Origin: JBNFVY01 sp049943335
Lineage (GTDB): Bacteria; Pseudomonadota; Alphaproteobacteria; Rhodobacterales; Rhodobacteraceae
NCBI RefSeq assembly: GCF_049943335.1
Contig: NZ_JBNFVY010000006.1
Span: 1-64,000, forward strand
Direction: 5' to 3'
DNA: 64,000 bases
The notes under the pieces are model-generated. The model did not search any database. It had not been told where the DNA came from and saw only the letters and a program-made list of their open reading frames with translations. The translations under genes were made by a program, and so were the position numbers. Of the stretch, positions 33,876 through 42,967 are shown piece after piece; position 1 is the stretch's first letter; each line of letters begins with the position of its first letter.

Positions 33876-34673
33876 ATGACCATGCTGGAACTCAACAACG
33901 TAGAAGTGACCTACTCGGACGTCATCCTGGCGCTTAAAGGCGTGTCCATGACAGTGAGTGAAGGTCAATGTGTTGCTCTGCTGGGCGGCAATGGCGCGGG
34001 CAAGAGCACCACGCTGAAGGCCATTTCCGGAACGCTGAAATCCGAAGACGGAACAGTATCGGCGGGCACGATCATTCTGGACGGCAAGCCTGTTCAGAAC
34101 ATGGAAGCGTCGAACGTGGTAAAAAACGGCTTGATCCATGTGATGGAAGGCCGGCGCGTGCTGCGTCATCTGACGTGTGAGCAAAACCTGATCGTGGGTG
34201 GGCATATGGTGCCCAATTCCACCGAGCTGAAAAATCGGCTGGAACATGTTTACACGCTGATGCCGCGGCTTGCAGACCTGCGCAACCGCACATCGGGTTT
34301 CATGTCTGGCGGCGAACAGCAGCTGCTGCTGATTGGCCGGGCCATGATGGCGAAACCGAAAATCATCGCAATCGACGAACCATCGCTGGGGCTGGCCCCG
34401 ATGATGATCCGGGATGTGTATGAGGTGCTCAAGCAGCTCAAAGCGGATGGCACCACGTTCTTCCTGGTTGAACAAAACAGTGCTGCGGCCCTGTCGATCG
34501 CAGACTACGCCTATGTGATGGAGAACGGGCGTATCGTGATGGACGGCCCGGCTGACAAGCTCGCCGATAACGAGGACATCAAGGAATTCTACTTGGGTGT
34601 CACCGCCTCGGGTGAACGCAAGAGCTATCGCGAAATCAAACACTATCGGCGCCGTAAGAGGTGGCTGGGATAG
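33876..34673 (+). CDS. LivF-like ABC transporter ATPase
   Basis: A 265-residue ATPase. Walker A GGNGAGKST (about residues 38-46), signature MSGGEQQLLLIGRAMM and Walker B IIAIDEPSLGLAP are all intact, followed by VEQNSAAAL. The last 20 residues (EIKHYRRRKRWLG region) are a basic tail often found on LivF proteins encoded with acyl-CoA synthetases. It starts without a strong ribosome site 54 bases after livK. It pairs with the LivG-like ATPase. Confidence 0.9.
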   Translation: MTMLELNNVEVTYSDVILALKGVSMTVSEGQCVALLGGNGAGKSTTLKAISGTLKSEDGTVSAGTIILDGKPVQNMEASNVVKNGLIHVMEGRRVLRHLTCEQNLIVGGHMVPNSTELKNRLEHVYTLMPRLADLRNRTSGFMSGGEQQLLLIGRAMMAKPKIIAIDEPSLGLAPMMIRDVYEVLKQLKADGTTFFLVEQNSAAALSIADYAYVMENGRIVMDGPADKLADNEDIKEFYLGVTASGERKSYREIKHYRRRKRWLG

Positions 34674-34686
34674 GACGGCAAAAAAA

Positions 34687-35475
34687 ATGAGTGAACTGCT
34701 AGATATCAAGGGACGGACCGCATTTGTAACCGGGGCCGGTCAGGGCGTGGGCCGACAGGTCGCGCTTTATCTGGCCCAGCACGGCGCTGGCGCCGTTGTG
34801 ATCAACGATTTCCACGCCGAGCGCGCCGAAAGCGTTGCTGCCGAAGTGGAAGCGGCAGGCGCAAAGGCGTTGCCGCTGGCGTTCGACGTCTCCGACTTTG
34901 ACGCTGTCGGCAAAGCTTTTGCCACGGCGCAAGAGACCCTTGGCGGTGTGGATATCCTGGTCAACAATGCTGGCAACGCCGGGCCGACGTCGCGGCTTGA
35001 CGATCTTGTGCCATTCTGGGAATCGGATCCCGACGAATGGCGCCGCTGGATGGCCACCAATTACGATGGCGTGCTGAACTGCACCCGCCATGCGATGCCG
35101 TTGATGGTCAAGGGTGGCTATGGGCGCATCGTGACGGTCATCTCGGACGCAGGCCGCGTGGGCGAGCCGCATCTGGCGGTGTATTCGGGTGCCAAGGCCG
35201 GCGCGGCAGGTTTCATGCGCGCCATTGCCAAGGCTGGGGGCCGGTTCGGGATCACCGCGAATTGCGTCGCACTTGGCGGCACAAGAACACCCGCTGTCGC
35301 CGACCTGATCCCGGATGCCGAGGCCGAAAAGCGCGCGCTGTCCCAATATGTGATCCGCCGCCTTGGCGAGCCGGAAGATCCGGCCGGAATGATCCTGTTC
35401 CTGTGCTCAGACGCGGCCAGTTGGATCACCGGACAGACATATCCGGTCAATGGCGGGTATTCATTTGCCTGCTAG
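34687..35475 (+). CDS. SDR-family dehydrogenase
   Basis: A 262-residue SDR with TGAGQGVGRQVA (cofactor loop), NNAGNAGP and YSGAK in the active site. ISDAGRVGEPHLAVYSGAKAGAAG resembles the equivalent stretch of the BadH-like protein at 4243, so the two may act on related 3-hydroxyacyl-CoAs. I take ATG 34687, preceded by a run of A; a longer frame from 34597 overlaps LivF. It lies 13 bases after the LivF-like gene, so it probably belongs to the transporter operon. A hairpin follows at 35486-35513. Confidence 0.82.
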   Translation: MSELLDIKGRTAFVTGAGQGVGRQVALYLAQHGAGAVVINDFHAERAESVAAEVEAAGAKALPLAFDVSDFDAVGKAFATAQETLGGVDILVNNAGNAGPTSRLDDLVPFWESDPDEWRRWMATNYDGVLNCTRHAMPLMVKGGYGRIVTVISDAGRVGEPHLAVYSGAKAGAAGFMRAIAKAGGRFGITANCVALGGTRTPAVADLIPDAEAEKRALSQYVIRRLGEPEDPAGMILFLCSDAASWITGQTYPVNGGYSFAC

Positions 35476-35485
35476 CGCAAATAGT

Positions 35486-35513
35486 GGGCGGCCGCCGTTA
35501 GTCGGAGCCGCCC
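35486..35513. terminator. Hairpin between convergent SDR and broken gene
   Basis: GGGCGGC (35486-35492) and GCCGCCC (35507-35513) form a 7-bp stem with a 14-base loop, 10 bases after the SDR stop. There is no T-run. It overlaps the 3' end of the minus-strand pseudogene. Confidence 0.4.
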
Positions 35514-35887
35514 GCGAAGACGCGTGCATTGTCAGCGCCGATCGCAGGTTGCAGACAAAAATACACGATTGCGAATTGGCGCGCGATGGGCACAGTCATC
35601 AGCTTGCCGTTCTTGCGGGCGACCACAGCATGGCCCGACGCGGCGATGAACTCGCTCAGCTGAGTACCATTGGCGGGTTTCATTGCGCACGCGATACTGC
35701 GCATACCCCGGTTCAGCGCCCGAAACAAAGGCGCAAACCGCCGCGCCGGATCACCAACGCTGGGGCGTACAGACATGATCGCCGCCGCCCCGTCCGACGA
35801 ATGGACTGTCGCATAAGAACCGGGGGAGTGTTCGCCAAAGCGAATGACCTACAGGCCGGCCCCGGGTGCCGTACCCATGCCGCGCAT
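35498..35887 (-). pseudogene. Hypothetical gene with an internal stop codon
   Basis: On the minus strand an ATG at 35887 sits about 11 bases behind AGGAAAC and opens MRGMGTAPGAGL, then TAG at 35851-35849, then 116 further in-frame codons of protein-like sequence (VIRFGEHSPGSYATVHSS, later FIAASGHAVVARKNGKLMTV) to the stop at 35498. The sequence on both sides of the TAG looks like one protein, so I read it as a nonsense-mutated gene of about 129 codons. A shorter active product from the ATG at 35776 (92 residues) is possible, but that ATG has no ribosome site. I do not recognise the family. The rest of 35888-35990 holds only the leader of the next gene. Confidence 0.45.
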
Positions 35888-35990
35888 CTGATCTTGTTTC
35901 CTGCGTTTGCGGAACCGCCCTATTGCACCGACGTACGGGGCAACAACCCAAGGGAAACCGCCAAATTTCATTTATCTTCCGGAGGTTAAA

Positions 35991-36779
35991 TTGACTGAAG
36001 CTCCCCAAACCCTGTCCGTAGAACGTGTAGCCCGGACCGAATGGATCACCTTCCAGCGCACCGAGCAGTTGAACGCCATGTCGACGCAGATGCTGCGCGA
36101 GATGGCAGCGGTTCTTGAAGCCGCGATAGCTGACGACGACGTGCGGGCCATCGCCCTGACCGGTTCGGGACGGGCGTTCTGCGCCGGCGCGGACCTGAAA
36201 GAGGTTGCGGGCGCAAAACATGAACCCGGTGAGCCGGATCTGCTTGATCTTGTTGAACACACCTTTGGGCTGATGCGCCATGGCCCCAAGCCGGTGATCG
36301 CCGCTGTAAACGGGCTGGCGATGGCGGGCGGTCTGGAAATGGTGATGGCCTGCGATCTGGTGTTTGCTGGCGAAAGTGCGCAGTTGGGCGATGCTCATTC
36401 CAATTTCGGCGTGTTTCCCGGTGCCGGCGGTGCGGCGATCCTGCCGCGCAGGATTGGGTTGAACCGTGCGAAATATCTGTTGTTCTCGGGCGAAAACATT
36501 TCGGCCCAGGACATGATGGATTGGGGTCTGGTGAACAAGGTCGTGCCGGACGCAGAGCTGCGCGACGCCGTGCAGGCCTTCACCGACAAGCTGGCGGACA
36601 AAAGCCCCGCCGTGCTGCGCCGCATGAAAACGGTGGCGAACCGGTCGCTGGACGTGGACGAAGCCGCCGCTCTGTCCGAAGAGATGCTGAACCTGCGCGC
36701 ACATATGCGCTCATGGGACATGCGTGAAGGGCTGACGGCTTTCAATGAAAAACGAAAACCGCAGTTTCGCGGTTACTGA
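35991..36779 (+). CDS. Enoyl-CoA hydratase/isomerase family protein (TTG start)
   Basis: A 262-residue crotonase-fold protein. The start is TTG 35991, five bases after GGAGG; the upstream ATG at 35907 lacks a ribosome site and its extra residues look non-coding. AFCAGADLKEV and LAMAGGLEMVMACD give the oxyanion hole and the first catalytic Glu. The second position is His (LGDAHSNFG), as in the crotonase at 14874. It is followed 16 bases later by a thiolase and then an ACAD, so this trio could carry out one beta-oxidation turn with an SDR supplying the dehydrogenase. Confidence 0.87.
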   Translation: MTEAPQTLSVERVARTEWITFQRTEQLNAMSTQMLREMAAVLEAAIADDDVRAIALTGSGRAFCAGADLKEVAGAKHEPGEPDLLDLVEHTFGLMRHGPKPVIAAVNGLAMAGGLEMVMACDLVFAGESAQLGDAHSNFGVFPGAGGAAILPRRIGLNRAKYLLFSGENISAQDMMDWGLVNKVVPDAELRDAVQAFTDKLADKSPAVLRRMKTVANRSLDVDEAAALSEEMLNLRAHMRSWDMREGLTAFNEKRKPQFRGY

Positions 36780-36795
36780 ATAAGGAGACTGCAGG

Positions 36796-38034
36796 ATGCA
36801 GGACATTTACGTCGTTGGCGTCGGGATGACGCAGTTCGGGAAATTCCGGGACAAAACCATCAAGGATATGACGGGCGAAGCCGTGTCTGCCGCACTGACC
36901 GACGCCGGGTTGGCGGCTGAGCGGATTGATGGAGCGTTCTTCTCGAACGCGGTGCAGGGCCATATGGAAGGCCAGCACATGATCCGCGGCGAAATTGCGC
37001 TCCGTGAAATGGGCATTCAGGGCATTCCGGTGGTGAATGTTGAAAACGCCTGCGCCAGCGCGTCGACCGGGTTCAAACTGGCGGTGGACTTCCTCAAGGC
37101 CGGCAATGGCGATTGCTGCCTGGCCGTAGGCGCCGAGAAAATGTATTCCGACGACCGCGCGCTGATGTTCTCGGCCTTTGACAGCGGTTGGGACGTCAGC
37201 AATGGCGAAGCGGTCGCGCAGCGCCTTGCCGATCTGGGCGCCGGGGTCGAAGAACCCGAAGGGTCGAAATCGCCCAAACCCTACAGCGTATTCATGGACG
37301 TCTACGCCGGTTTTGCGCGGCTGCACATGAAGACCTTCGGCACCACGCAAGAACAATTTGCAGCCGTTTCTGCCAAGAACCATGCGCATTCGGCGCATAA
37401 CCCGCTGGCGCAGTACCGCGACGCGATGACCATCGAACAGGTGCTGCACGCGCCGCCCATCACCTATCCGCTGACCCTGCCGATGTGCGCCCCGATTTCG
37501 GATGGCGCAGCGGCGGCGGTGCTGTGCACTGGCGAAGGACTCAAGCGGTTGGGGCTCGATCCCGCGCGCGCGATCAAGGTCAAGGCCGCGATCCTGCGCT
37601 CTGGCACCGACCGTTCGCCCGATGATTATAAAAACCACCTGACCCGCCTTGCCGCGCTTCAAGCCTATGAGCAGGCAGGGCTTGGCCCAGAAGATATGTC
37701 GGTGGCAGAAGTGCATGACGCCACCGCCGTGGGTGAAGTGATCCAGATCGAGAACCTCGGATTTGTCGAATTTGGCGAGGGCGGCCCGGCCAGCCTGCGC
37801 GGCGAAACCAAGATCGGCGGACGTATCCCCGTGAACCCGTCGGGCGGGCTGGAATCCAAGGGGCACCCTGTCGGGGCCACCGGGATCGGCCAGGTTTTTG
37901 AACTGGTCACACAGCTGCGCGGCGAGGCTGGCGCGCGTCAGGTCGAAGGCGCGCAAAACGCCATTGCCGAAAACGGTGGTGGACTGCACGGCGTCGAAGA
38001 AGCCGCCGCCTGCGTCACCATTCTAGGTCGCTGA
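36796..38034 (+). CDS. SCP2/SCP-x-type thiolase
   Basis: A 412-residue thiolase of the SCP-x branch. Nucleophile Cys lies in NVENACASAS (about residues 81-90); the His motif is GHPVGATG (about 356-363). The C-terminal ENGGGLHG-x-EAAACVTIL replaces the classical CxG and is typical of this branch. It would cleave a 3-ketoacyl-CoA, often a branched or steroid-like one, with CoA. It is the only thiolase in the window. It starts behind AAGGAGAC and lies 16 bases after the crotonase. Confidence 0.9.
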   Translation: MQDIYVVGVGMTQFGKFRDKTIKDMTGEAVSAALTDAGLAAERIDGAFFSNAVQGHMEGQHMIRGEIALREMGIQGIPVVNVENACASASTGFKLAVDFLKAGNGDCCLAVGAEKMYSDDRALMFSAFDSGWDVSNGEAVAQRLADLGAGVEEPEGSKSPKPYSVFMDVYAGFARLHMKTFGTTQEQFAAVSAKNHAHSAHNPLAQYRDAMTIEQVLHAPPITYPLTLPMCAPISDGAAAAVLCTGEGLKRLGLDPARAIKVKAAILRSGTDRSPDDYKNHLTRLAALQAYEQAGLGPEDMSVAEVHDATAVGEVIQIENLGFVEFGEGGPASLRGETKIGGRIPVNPSGGLESKGHPVGATGIGQVFELVTQLRGEAGARQVEGAQNAIAENGGGLHGVEEAAACVTILGR

Positions 38035-38051
38035 AACAAGGAAAAGAAAAA

Positions 38052-39218
38052 ATGGAAAATGTGATCGCCGCCGCTCAGGCAATCTATACAGACGAACAAC
38101 GCATGTTGCTGGAAAACTTCCGCAAGATGGCAATGACCGAGTTCGCTCCGCTGGCCGAGAAATACGAAAACCTTGGTCACCCGCCCGATGCGGAAACCCT
38201 GAAATCCCTGTTCGCCAAGGTTGAAGAATTCGGATTGATCAGCGGTCTGATTCCCGAAGAGGCCGGCGGCGCGGGCATCGACCGCATGACCTATGGTATC
38301 CTCTACGAGGAACTGGCCCGTATCTGGGCCGATCTGGCGATTGCGGTCCTGATTCAAGGCCACGCCGTGTTTGCGGTCAACCTGTTGGGAAATGCAGCGC
38401 AGAAAGAGGCCTATCTCAAGCCGCTTTTGCGCAGCGAACGCATCTGTGCCACTTGTATCTCGGAACCAGAGGTCGGCTCGAACGTGCGCGAGGTCAAGAC
38501 CCGTGCGGAACGCGAAGGCGACAAGATTTTTGTCAGCGGGCAAAAGCTGTGGATTTCCAACGGTGCGCAGTCGGATTTCGCGATCGTTGTCTGCAATCTG
38601 GACGACGGCATTTCCATGGTCATCGTGGATCGGGACCAGGGCGGCTATGAAAGCCGCGAGTTGCGCAAGATGGGACTTGTCGGCGCATCGACCTGTGAAT
38701 TGTTCTTTGACCGGGCCGAAACCACCGCCGACCATCTTCTGGGTAGCGCGGGCGGCGGCTTGTTCCAGACATTGAAACTGTTCGAAAGTGCGCGCGTGTT
38801 TGTCGGCCTGACCAGCATCGGCATTGGCCAAGCCGCACTGGAATGCGCCGTCCAATACGCGCAGGAACGTGAACAGCACGGCAAGCCAATCGGCGGCCAC
38901 CAGTTGATCCAGGGCTATCTGGCAGACATGGCCACGCAACTGGATGCAGCGCGTCTGTTGTGCCAGCGGGGGCTGCAACTTCTGGATCTGGGCGTGCGGT
39001 GCGATACGCAGACCTCGATGGCGAAATGGTATGCGACGGAAATGGCCGTCGAAATCGCCGGCAAAGCGGTGCAGATCCATGGCGGCAACGGCATTACCAA
39101 GGAATTTCCCGTTGAACGGCACTTCCGCAATGCCAAGGTGATGCCGATCCCAGACGGAACCACCGAAATTCAGAAACTGGTCATCGGACGAAATCTGACA
39201 GGTTTGAACGCGTTCTAA
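38052..39218 (+). CDS. Acyl-CoA dehydrogenase with catalytic Asp
   Basis: A 388-residue ACAD. CISEPEVGSNVR and GQKLWISNG are the FAD and substrate motifs. Asp368 (PIPDGTTEIQK) occupies the MCAD Glu376 position, and the isovaleryl-type Glu is absent (FESARVFVG). It thus shares the Asp base with the AliB-like ACAD at 13696, though the two are not close in overall sequence. It starts 17 bases after the thiolase and ends the operon before a strong nested hairpin. Confidence 0.88.
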   Translation: MENVIAAAQAIYTDEQRMLLENFRKMAMTEFAPLAEKYENLGHPPDAETLKSLFAKVEEFGLISGLIPEEAGGAGIDRMTYGILYEELARIWADLAIAVLIQGHAVFAVNLLGNAAQKEAYLKPLLRSERICATCISEPEVGSNVREVKTRAEREGDKIFVSGQKLWISNGAQSDFAIVVCNLDDGISMVIVDRDQGGYESRELRKMGLVGASTCELFFDRAETTADHLLGSAGGGLFQTLKLFESARVFVGLTSIGIGQAALECAVQYAQEREQHGKPIGGHQLIQGYLADMATQLDAARLLCQRGLQLLDLGVRCDTQTSMAKWYATEMAVEIAGKAVQIHGGNGITKEFPVERHFRNAKVMPIPDGTTEIQKLVIGRNLTGLNAF

Positions 39219-39227
39219 ACTGTGACC

Positions 39228-39276
39228 GGGCCGGGGCGACACAGGCGGTGAAACCGCGACTTGATCGCCCCGGCCC
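39228..39276 (+). terminator. Strong nested terminator-like hairpin
   Basis: GGGCCGGGGCGA (39228-39239) and TCGCCCCGGCCC (39265-39276) form a perfect 12-bp stem 9 bases after the ACAD stop. The loop contains a smaller stem, GCGGT (39245-39249) with ACCGC (39253-39257). No T-run follows. It almost certainly marks the 3' end of the crotonase-thiolase-ACAD operon. Confidence 0.65.
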
Positions 39277-39327
39277 AATTGCGCAACGCAGCGTCGCGCA
39301 CGCCTCGGCGGGGCGCTGCGGATAGGC

Positions 39328-39527
39328 GATTGGCCCCGCAGGGCCGAGATGCGCAAAGCCCCTGCGCCAGAAGCTAATCGGCAACTTCAGCAATCATCAG
39401 ATGTCGCACATCGCGATAGGAGCATTCGACGGGGAAATCCCGCGTGTGCCCGGCCCCCGCCGTGCATTTGCACAGCGGGCTCACAATCCCTTATCGGTAT
39501 AGTGGCGTTTGCCCATGGAACAAACCG
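39328..39527 (-). pseudogene. Decayed ACAD C-terminus, relic of a duplicate of the 46752 gene
   Basis: The minus strand of this otherwise geneless stretch matches the 3' end of the intact ACAD at 46752-47906. Translated pieces such as AGHTRDFPVECSYRDVRHLMIAE correspond to AGYTRDFPVERYYRDVRHLTIAE there, and CSMGKRHYTDKGL to CSMAKRHNSDTAL. In-frame stops, frameshifts and a deletion of roughly 18-20 bases show it is dead. Similarity ends sharply at both sides, so only about 60 codons of the duplicate remain. The rest of 39219-39621 holds the terminator hairpin and nothing else I can recognise. Confidence 0.8.
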
Positions 39528-39621
39528 CTTGGCGTTTCGGTGCGCGGTTTCGCCGACTGATTGCAGCTTTATGCGCCAGTGCTGAGCGAAACCCGGACAG
39601 CACCCTCAGGGCAATGGAAGG

Positions 39622-40785
39622 TCAGTAGGACTTCGGCATCCCCAACGCTTTTTCGGCCACGTAAGACAGGATCAACTCTTCGCTGACCGGCGCGATGAAG
39701 TTCAGCACGCTTTCGCGGAAGTAACGCTCGACGTGGTATTCCTGCGCAAAACCAAAGCCGCCATGGGTGCGCACGGCCCGGAACGCCGCGTCGTAGGCCG
39801 CCGAGCCGGCGAGGTTGCGCGCGGTATTGGCCTCCAATCCGCAGGGCCTGCCCTGATCGTATAATGCGGCGGCCTTGTAGGTCATCAATTCGGCCGCCTG
39901 AAGACGCATCCAAACCGAAGCCAGCGGGTGCTGGATCGCTTGGTTCTGGCCGATCGGACGGCCGAAAACGACACGTTCGCGCGCATAGGCGGCCGCCTTT
40001 TCCAGAACATGCATCCCGAATCCAACCGCTGCTGCGGCGACAATGATCCGCTCGGCGTTCAGCCCATGCAGAAGAACCTTGAAGCCTTCGCCCTCGGCGC
40101 CGATGCGGTCTTCCTCGGGCACTTCCAGACCGTCAATGAAGATCGCGTTGGAATCCACCGCCTTGCGGCCCATCTTGGCAATTTCGTGAACGTCGATCTT
40201 GCTGCGGTCGAAATCGGTGTAGAACACAGACATGCCGTCGGTCGGTCGCTTGCATTCCTCGATCGGCGTGGTCCGGGTCACCAGCAGGATATGGTCGGCA
40301 CGCTGCGCGGTCGAGGTCCAGACCTTGCGCCCGTTGACCACATATCCCCCGCCCTCGCGGCGGCGTGCGAAGGTTGAAATATGCGTGGTGTCAAGGCCGG
40401 CGTCCGGTTCGGTGACACCAAAGCACGAGCGGTGTTCCCCCCGGATCAAAGGCGGCAGCATCCGGGCCTTTTGTTCTTCAGTGCCGAAGCCGACCACCGG
40501 TTGCAGCCCGAAGATATTGATATGCACCGAGGAACTGGCCGCCGCGCCGTAGCGCCCTATTTCCTGCATGACCAGCGATGCCTCGGTGATGCCCAGGCCC
40601 GAGCCGCCATATTGCTCTGCCATGGTCACGCCATAGAAACCGCCCTTTGCGATCTCGGCTGCGAAATCATCGGGAAAGGTACCGGTGCGGTCGCGTTCCA
40701 GCCAGTAGGAATCGTCGAAACCCGCGCAGATCCTGGCCACTGCGTCGCGGATAGCCCGTTGCTCTTCGGTGAAATCGAAATCCAT
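39622..40785 (-). CDS. Acyl-CoA dehydrogenase (isovaleryl-type base, GMPKSY ending)
   Basis: A 387-residue ACAD. The start at ATG 40785 (MDFDFTEEQRAI) follows AAGGAG and lies 4 bases after the GntR stop; a longer frame to 40989 is spurious. GVTEPDAGLDTT, GRKVWTSTA and GLNAERIIVA (catalytic Glu, isovaleryl type) are visible, and the end is AEKALGMPKSY. It is very like the ACAD at 62509 in its N-terminal layout (TEEQRAIRDAV, then ICAGFDDSYW). It is third in the CaiB-GntR-ACAD operon. Confidence 0.88.
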   Translation of the reverse strand: MDFDFTEEQRAIRDAVARICAGFDDSYWLERDRTGTFPDDFAAEIAKGGFYGVTMAEQYGGSGLGITEASLVMQEIGRYGAAASSSVHINIFGLQPVVGFGTEEQKARMLPPLIRGEHRSCFGVTEPDAGLDTTHISTFARRREGGGYVVNGRKVWTSTAQRADHILLVTRTTPIEECKRPTDGMSVFYTDFDRSKIDVHEIAKMGRKAVDSNAIFIDGLEVPEEDRIGAEGEGFKVLLHGLNAERIIVAAAAVGFGMHVLEKAAAYARERVVFGRPIGQNQAIQHPLASVWMRLQAAELMTYKAAALYDQGRPCGLEANTARNLAGSAAYDAAFRAVRTHGGFGFAQEYHVERYFRESVLNFIAPVSEELILSYVAEKALGMPKSY

Positions 40786-40789
40786 GAGG

Positions 40790-41665
40790 TCACTCCTTGT
40801 TCTGACTTGGTTCTGGTCTGTCTGAAAGCTCGGGCGTGGCGGGTTCCGCCATATGCGGGCGCCACGATCCGGGATCGCCTGTGGCAAGATTCCCGAACCG
40901 GCGCTCGGCAGCGAAGACATCGCTGCGGATATGGACAAGGTGGGCCATGACCGGGCGGCCTTCGGGATCCAACAGGCGTGAGACCACATGGGCCACCGGC
41001 TCGCTGAGGGCGACGCCCAACAGGTGGGCGGTGGCGATATCGGCCCGGACGATGGTGATGATCTGGTCGCCTGACAGGTCCGTCAGGCCGGTGTGATCAC
41101 GCAAGAGTTGCGAATACAGCTGCGTTTCATCTGCGCCCTCGGGCAGCATGTCGAAATAGCGCCGCGGCAGCCAGAGATCGACCAGCGAATAGGGCTGCGC
41201 CCCGGCATGATGACGCTTGCGCACATGAAGCAGCGGCGTTTCCATCCCCGTCAGGTCGCGGCCAAGATTGGGAAGCTCTTCACAAGGCGTACGCGACAGG
41301 ATTTCTATGCGGACCTGTTCCCCCAGCGTCAGCGGATCGTAGGCGGGCGTATGCGCCTCTGTCTGCTCGGCCGACGCGGTAACAAAGGTGCCCAGCCCGC
41401 GGGTGCTGTCGATCAGTCCCTCGCTGCGCAGAACCCCCAAGGCCTGGCGGACGGTCTCGCGCGCCATACCGTATTCGTCGCGTAGGACCGGCAACGTGGG
41501 CAATTGGCTGTGCGCCGGCCATTGGCCGCGGCGGATCTTTTCACGAAACAGACTCGCCAGTTTGAGATAGAGCGGAATGCCGTCACGCTGGCGAAGCAGA
41601 TCCCTGGTCGGGTCTTCGTCAGGGCGCGGGGCGCTCTTGGCGCCGGTGGTCCGGGCGCCGCTCAA
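40790..41665 (-). CDS. GntR-family regulator with UTRA domain (HutC type)
   Basis: A 291-residue GntR/HutC-type repressor. The winged helix at about residues 30-95 contains LPTLPVLRDEYGMARETVRQAL and RGLGTFV; the rest is a UTRA ligand domain. These proteins sense small acids or sugars, and acyl-CoA-like ligands are possible. Its ATG overlaps the CaiB stop by four bases and its stop lies 4 bases before the ACAD. It probably represses its own operon and the divergent TRAP transporter from the region 42922-43138. The C-terminal tail is unstructured and Pro-rich. Confidence 0.88.
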   Translation of the reverse strand: MSGARTTGAKSAPRPDEDPTRDLLRQRDGIPLYLKLASLFREKIRRGQWPAHSQLPTLPVLRDEYGMARETVRQALGVLRSEGLIDSTRGLGTFVTASAEQTEAHTPAYDPLTLGEQVRIEILSRTPCEELPNLGRDLTGMETPLLHVRKRHHAGAQPYSLVDLWLPRRYFDMLPEGADETQLYSQLLRDHTGLTDLSGDQIITIVRADIATAHLLGVALSEPVAHVVSRLLDPEGRPVMAHLVHIRSDVFAAERRFGNLATGDPGSWRPHMAEPATPELSDRPEPSQNKE

Positions 41666-42921
41666 GACTGGTCGCCAGACTGGCGCGCCGCTCCCGTCGG
41701 GCGGTCGGCGGTCGGCGGGTCCGGCTCGGGCTGGGCCAGGATACCGTCCGCGATCAACTGCGCAATCCGCTCTGGCGAAAAGCCGAACTCTTCCAGGATC
41801 TCCGTACCCTGTGCGCCGAGCGCCGGCGCGGGAAGATCAGGCCCCATTTCAACGCCGCGCATCGTGTAGGGGCTGCGGACCCGGCGCATCGGCCCCTGCT
41901 GGGGATGGTCATAATCCTCAATCAGGCCGACGGCGCGAACATGCGGGTCGTCGGGCAGATCGTCCATGGCCATCACCGGCGCATTGGGAATATCGAGCGC
42001 ATCGAACAGCTCCTGCCACTCGACGGTGGTCCGCTGCGGCAGGATCTGCGTGGCTACCAGTTCGTAGAGTTCGGGAAAGTGGCGTTGTGCGGTTACGGCG
42101 TCGGTCATCATAGGGCCGTCGGCCACGTCGTCGCGGTCTACTGCGCGCAGAAATCGCTGCCATTGGTCGAATTTGTAGATCCCGTGCGCGATGAACCCGT
42201 CGCTGGTTTGCGCCGGTTTGCGGAACGGGCTCATGACCCGGGCGTAGCCGAACCCGCCTTCCGGCGGCCGGAACGCGGCCCCGTTGAAATGCTGGCTAAG
42301 CATTATCGATATCATGGTTTCGAACATGGGCGTTTCGATGTAGCACCCTTCGCCGGTGCTGCGCTGCCGGAACAGGCCGGCCAGCATCGCCTGCCCCAAC
42401 GCCAGCCCGGTGATCTTGTCAGCCGCCACCATCGGCACGAAAGCCGGCGCACCTGCGTTGCGCCCGTTGGCCTCGGCCAGGCCCGAGCGGGCTTGAATCA
42501 GGTCGTCGAAAGCGGGCAGGTCGGCATAGGGCCCGTCCTGCCCAAACCCGATCGCGGCGCAATAGACAATGCGTGGATTGACCTTTCGCACGGCCTCATA
42601 TCCAAGGCCCAGCCGCTCAATCGCCGGCACCCGCATGTTGTGGACCACGATATCAGCTTGACCCAGCATCTCCATCAGCGTGGCGTGCCCCTCGGGTGAT
42701 TTGAGGTCGAGCGCGATGCTGCGTTTGTTGCGGTTCACCGCCATCCACTGCGCTGTCATGCCCGGCACGCGCGAAACGCCGAGCCGCCGGTAATAATCGC
42801 CGTCCAACGCTTCGACCTTGATCACATCAGCGCCGAAATCGCCCAGAAACTGGGTAGCATAGGGGGCCAGGAGAATATGGCCCAGCTCTACCACGCGCAC
42901 CCCGTCGAGCATTTGAAACAT
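41662..42921 (-). CDS. CaiB/BaiF family CoA-transferase
   Basis: A 419-residue class III CoA-transferase; the start ATG 42921 follows a G-run. LLAPYATQFLGDFGADVIKVEALDGD is the CoA-binding N-terminus and FDDLIQARSGLAEA carries the catalytic Asp. It would move CoA from a donor such as succinyl-CoA to an incoming acid, saving ATP. It opens the leftward operon opposite a TRAP transporter, so it probably activates the acid that transporter brings in. Family members also include racemases, but this one lacks the racemase GHD-NY motif. Confidence 0.87.
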   Translation of the reverse strand: MFQMLDGVRVVELGHILLAPYATQFLGDFGADVIKVEALDGDYYRRLGVSRVPGMTAQWMAVNRNKRSIALDLKSPEGHATLMEMLGQADIVVHNMRVPAIERLGLGYEAVRKVNPRIVYCAAIGFGQDGPYADLPAFDDLIQARSGLAEANGRNAGAPAFVPMVAADKITGLALGQAMLAGLFRQRSTGEGCYIETPMFETMISIMLSQHFNGAAFRPPEGGFGYARVMSPFRKPAQTSDGFIAHGIYKFDQWQRFLRAVDRDDVADGPMMTDAVTAQRHFPELYELVATQILPQRTTVEWQELFDALDIPNAPVMAMDDLPDDPHVRAVGLIEDYDHPQQGPMRRVRSPYTMRGVEMGPDLPAPALGAQGTEILEEFGFSPERIAQLIADGILAQPEPDPPTADRPTGAARQSGDQS

Positions 42922-42967
42922 GGTTCCCCCCCCCGGCACCGGATCGGCTGCACCGACCGCACGCTAC

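Noticed and set aside
32709..34709. A 666-codon minus-strand frame opposite the livK/livF-like genes
   Set aside because: Rich in His, Arg and Gln as usual for antisense shadows, and the plus-strand genes are unambiguous.
35450..35989. Plus-strand 179-codon frame in the gap before the crotonase
   Set aside because: Arg/Pro-rich without motif. The minus-strand frame in the same place looks more like a protein.
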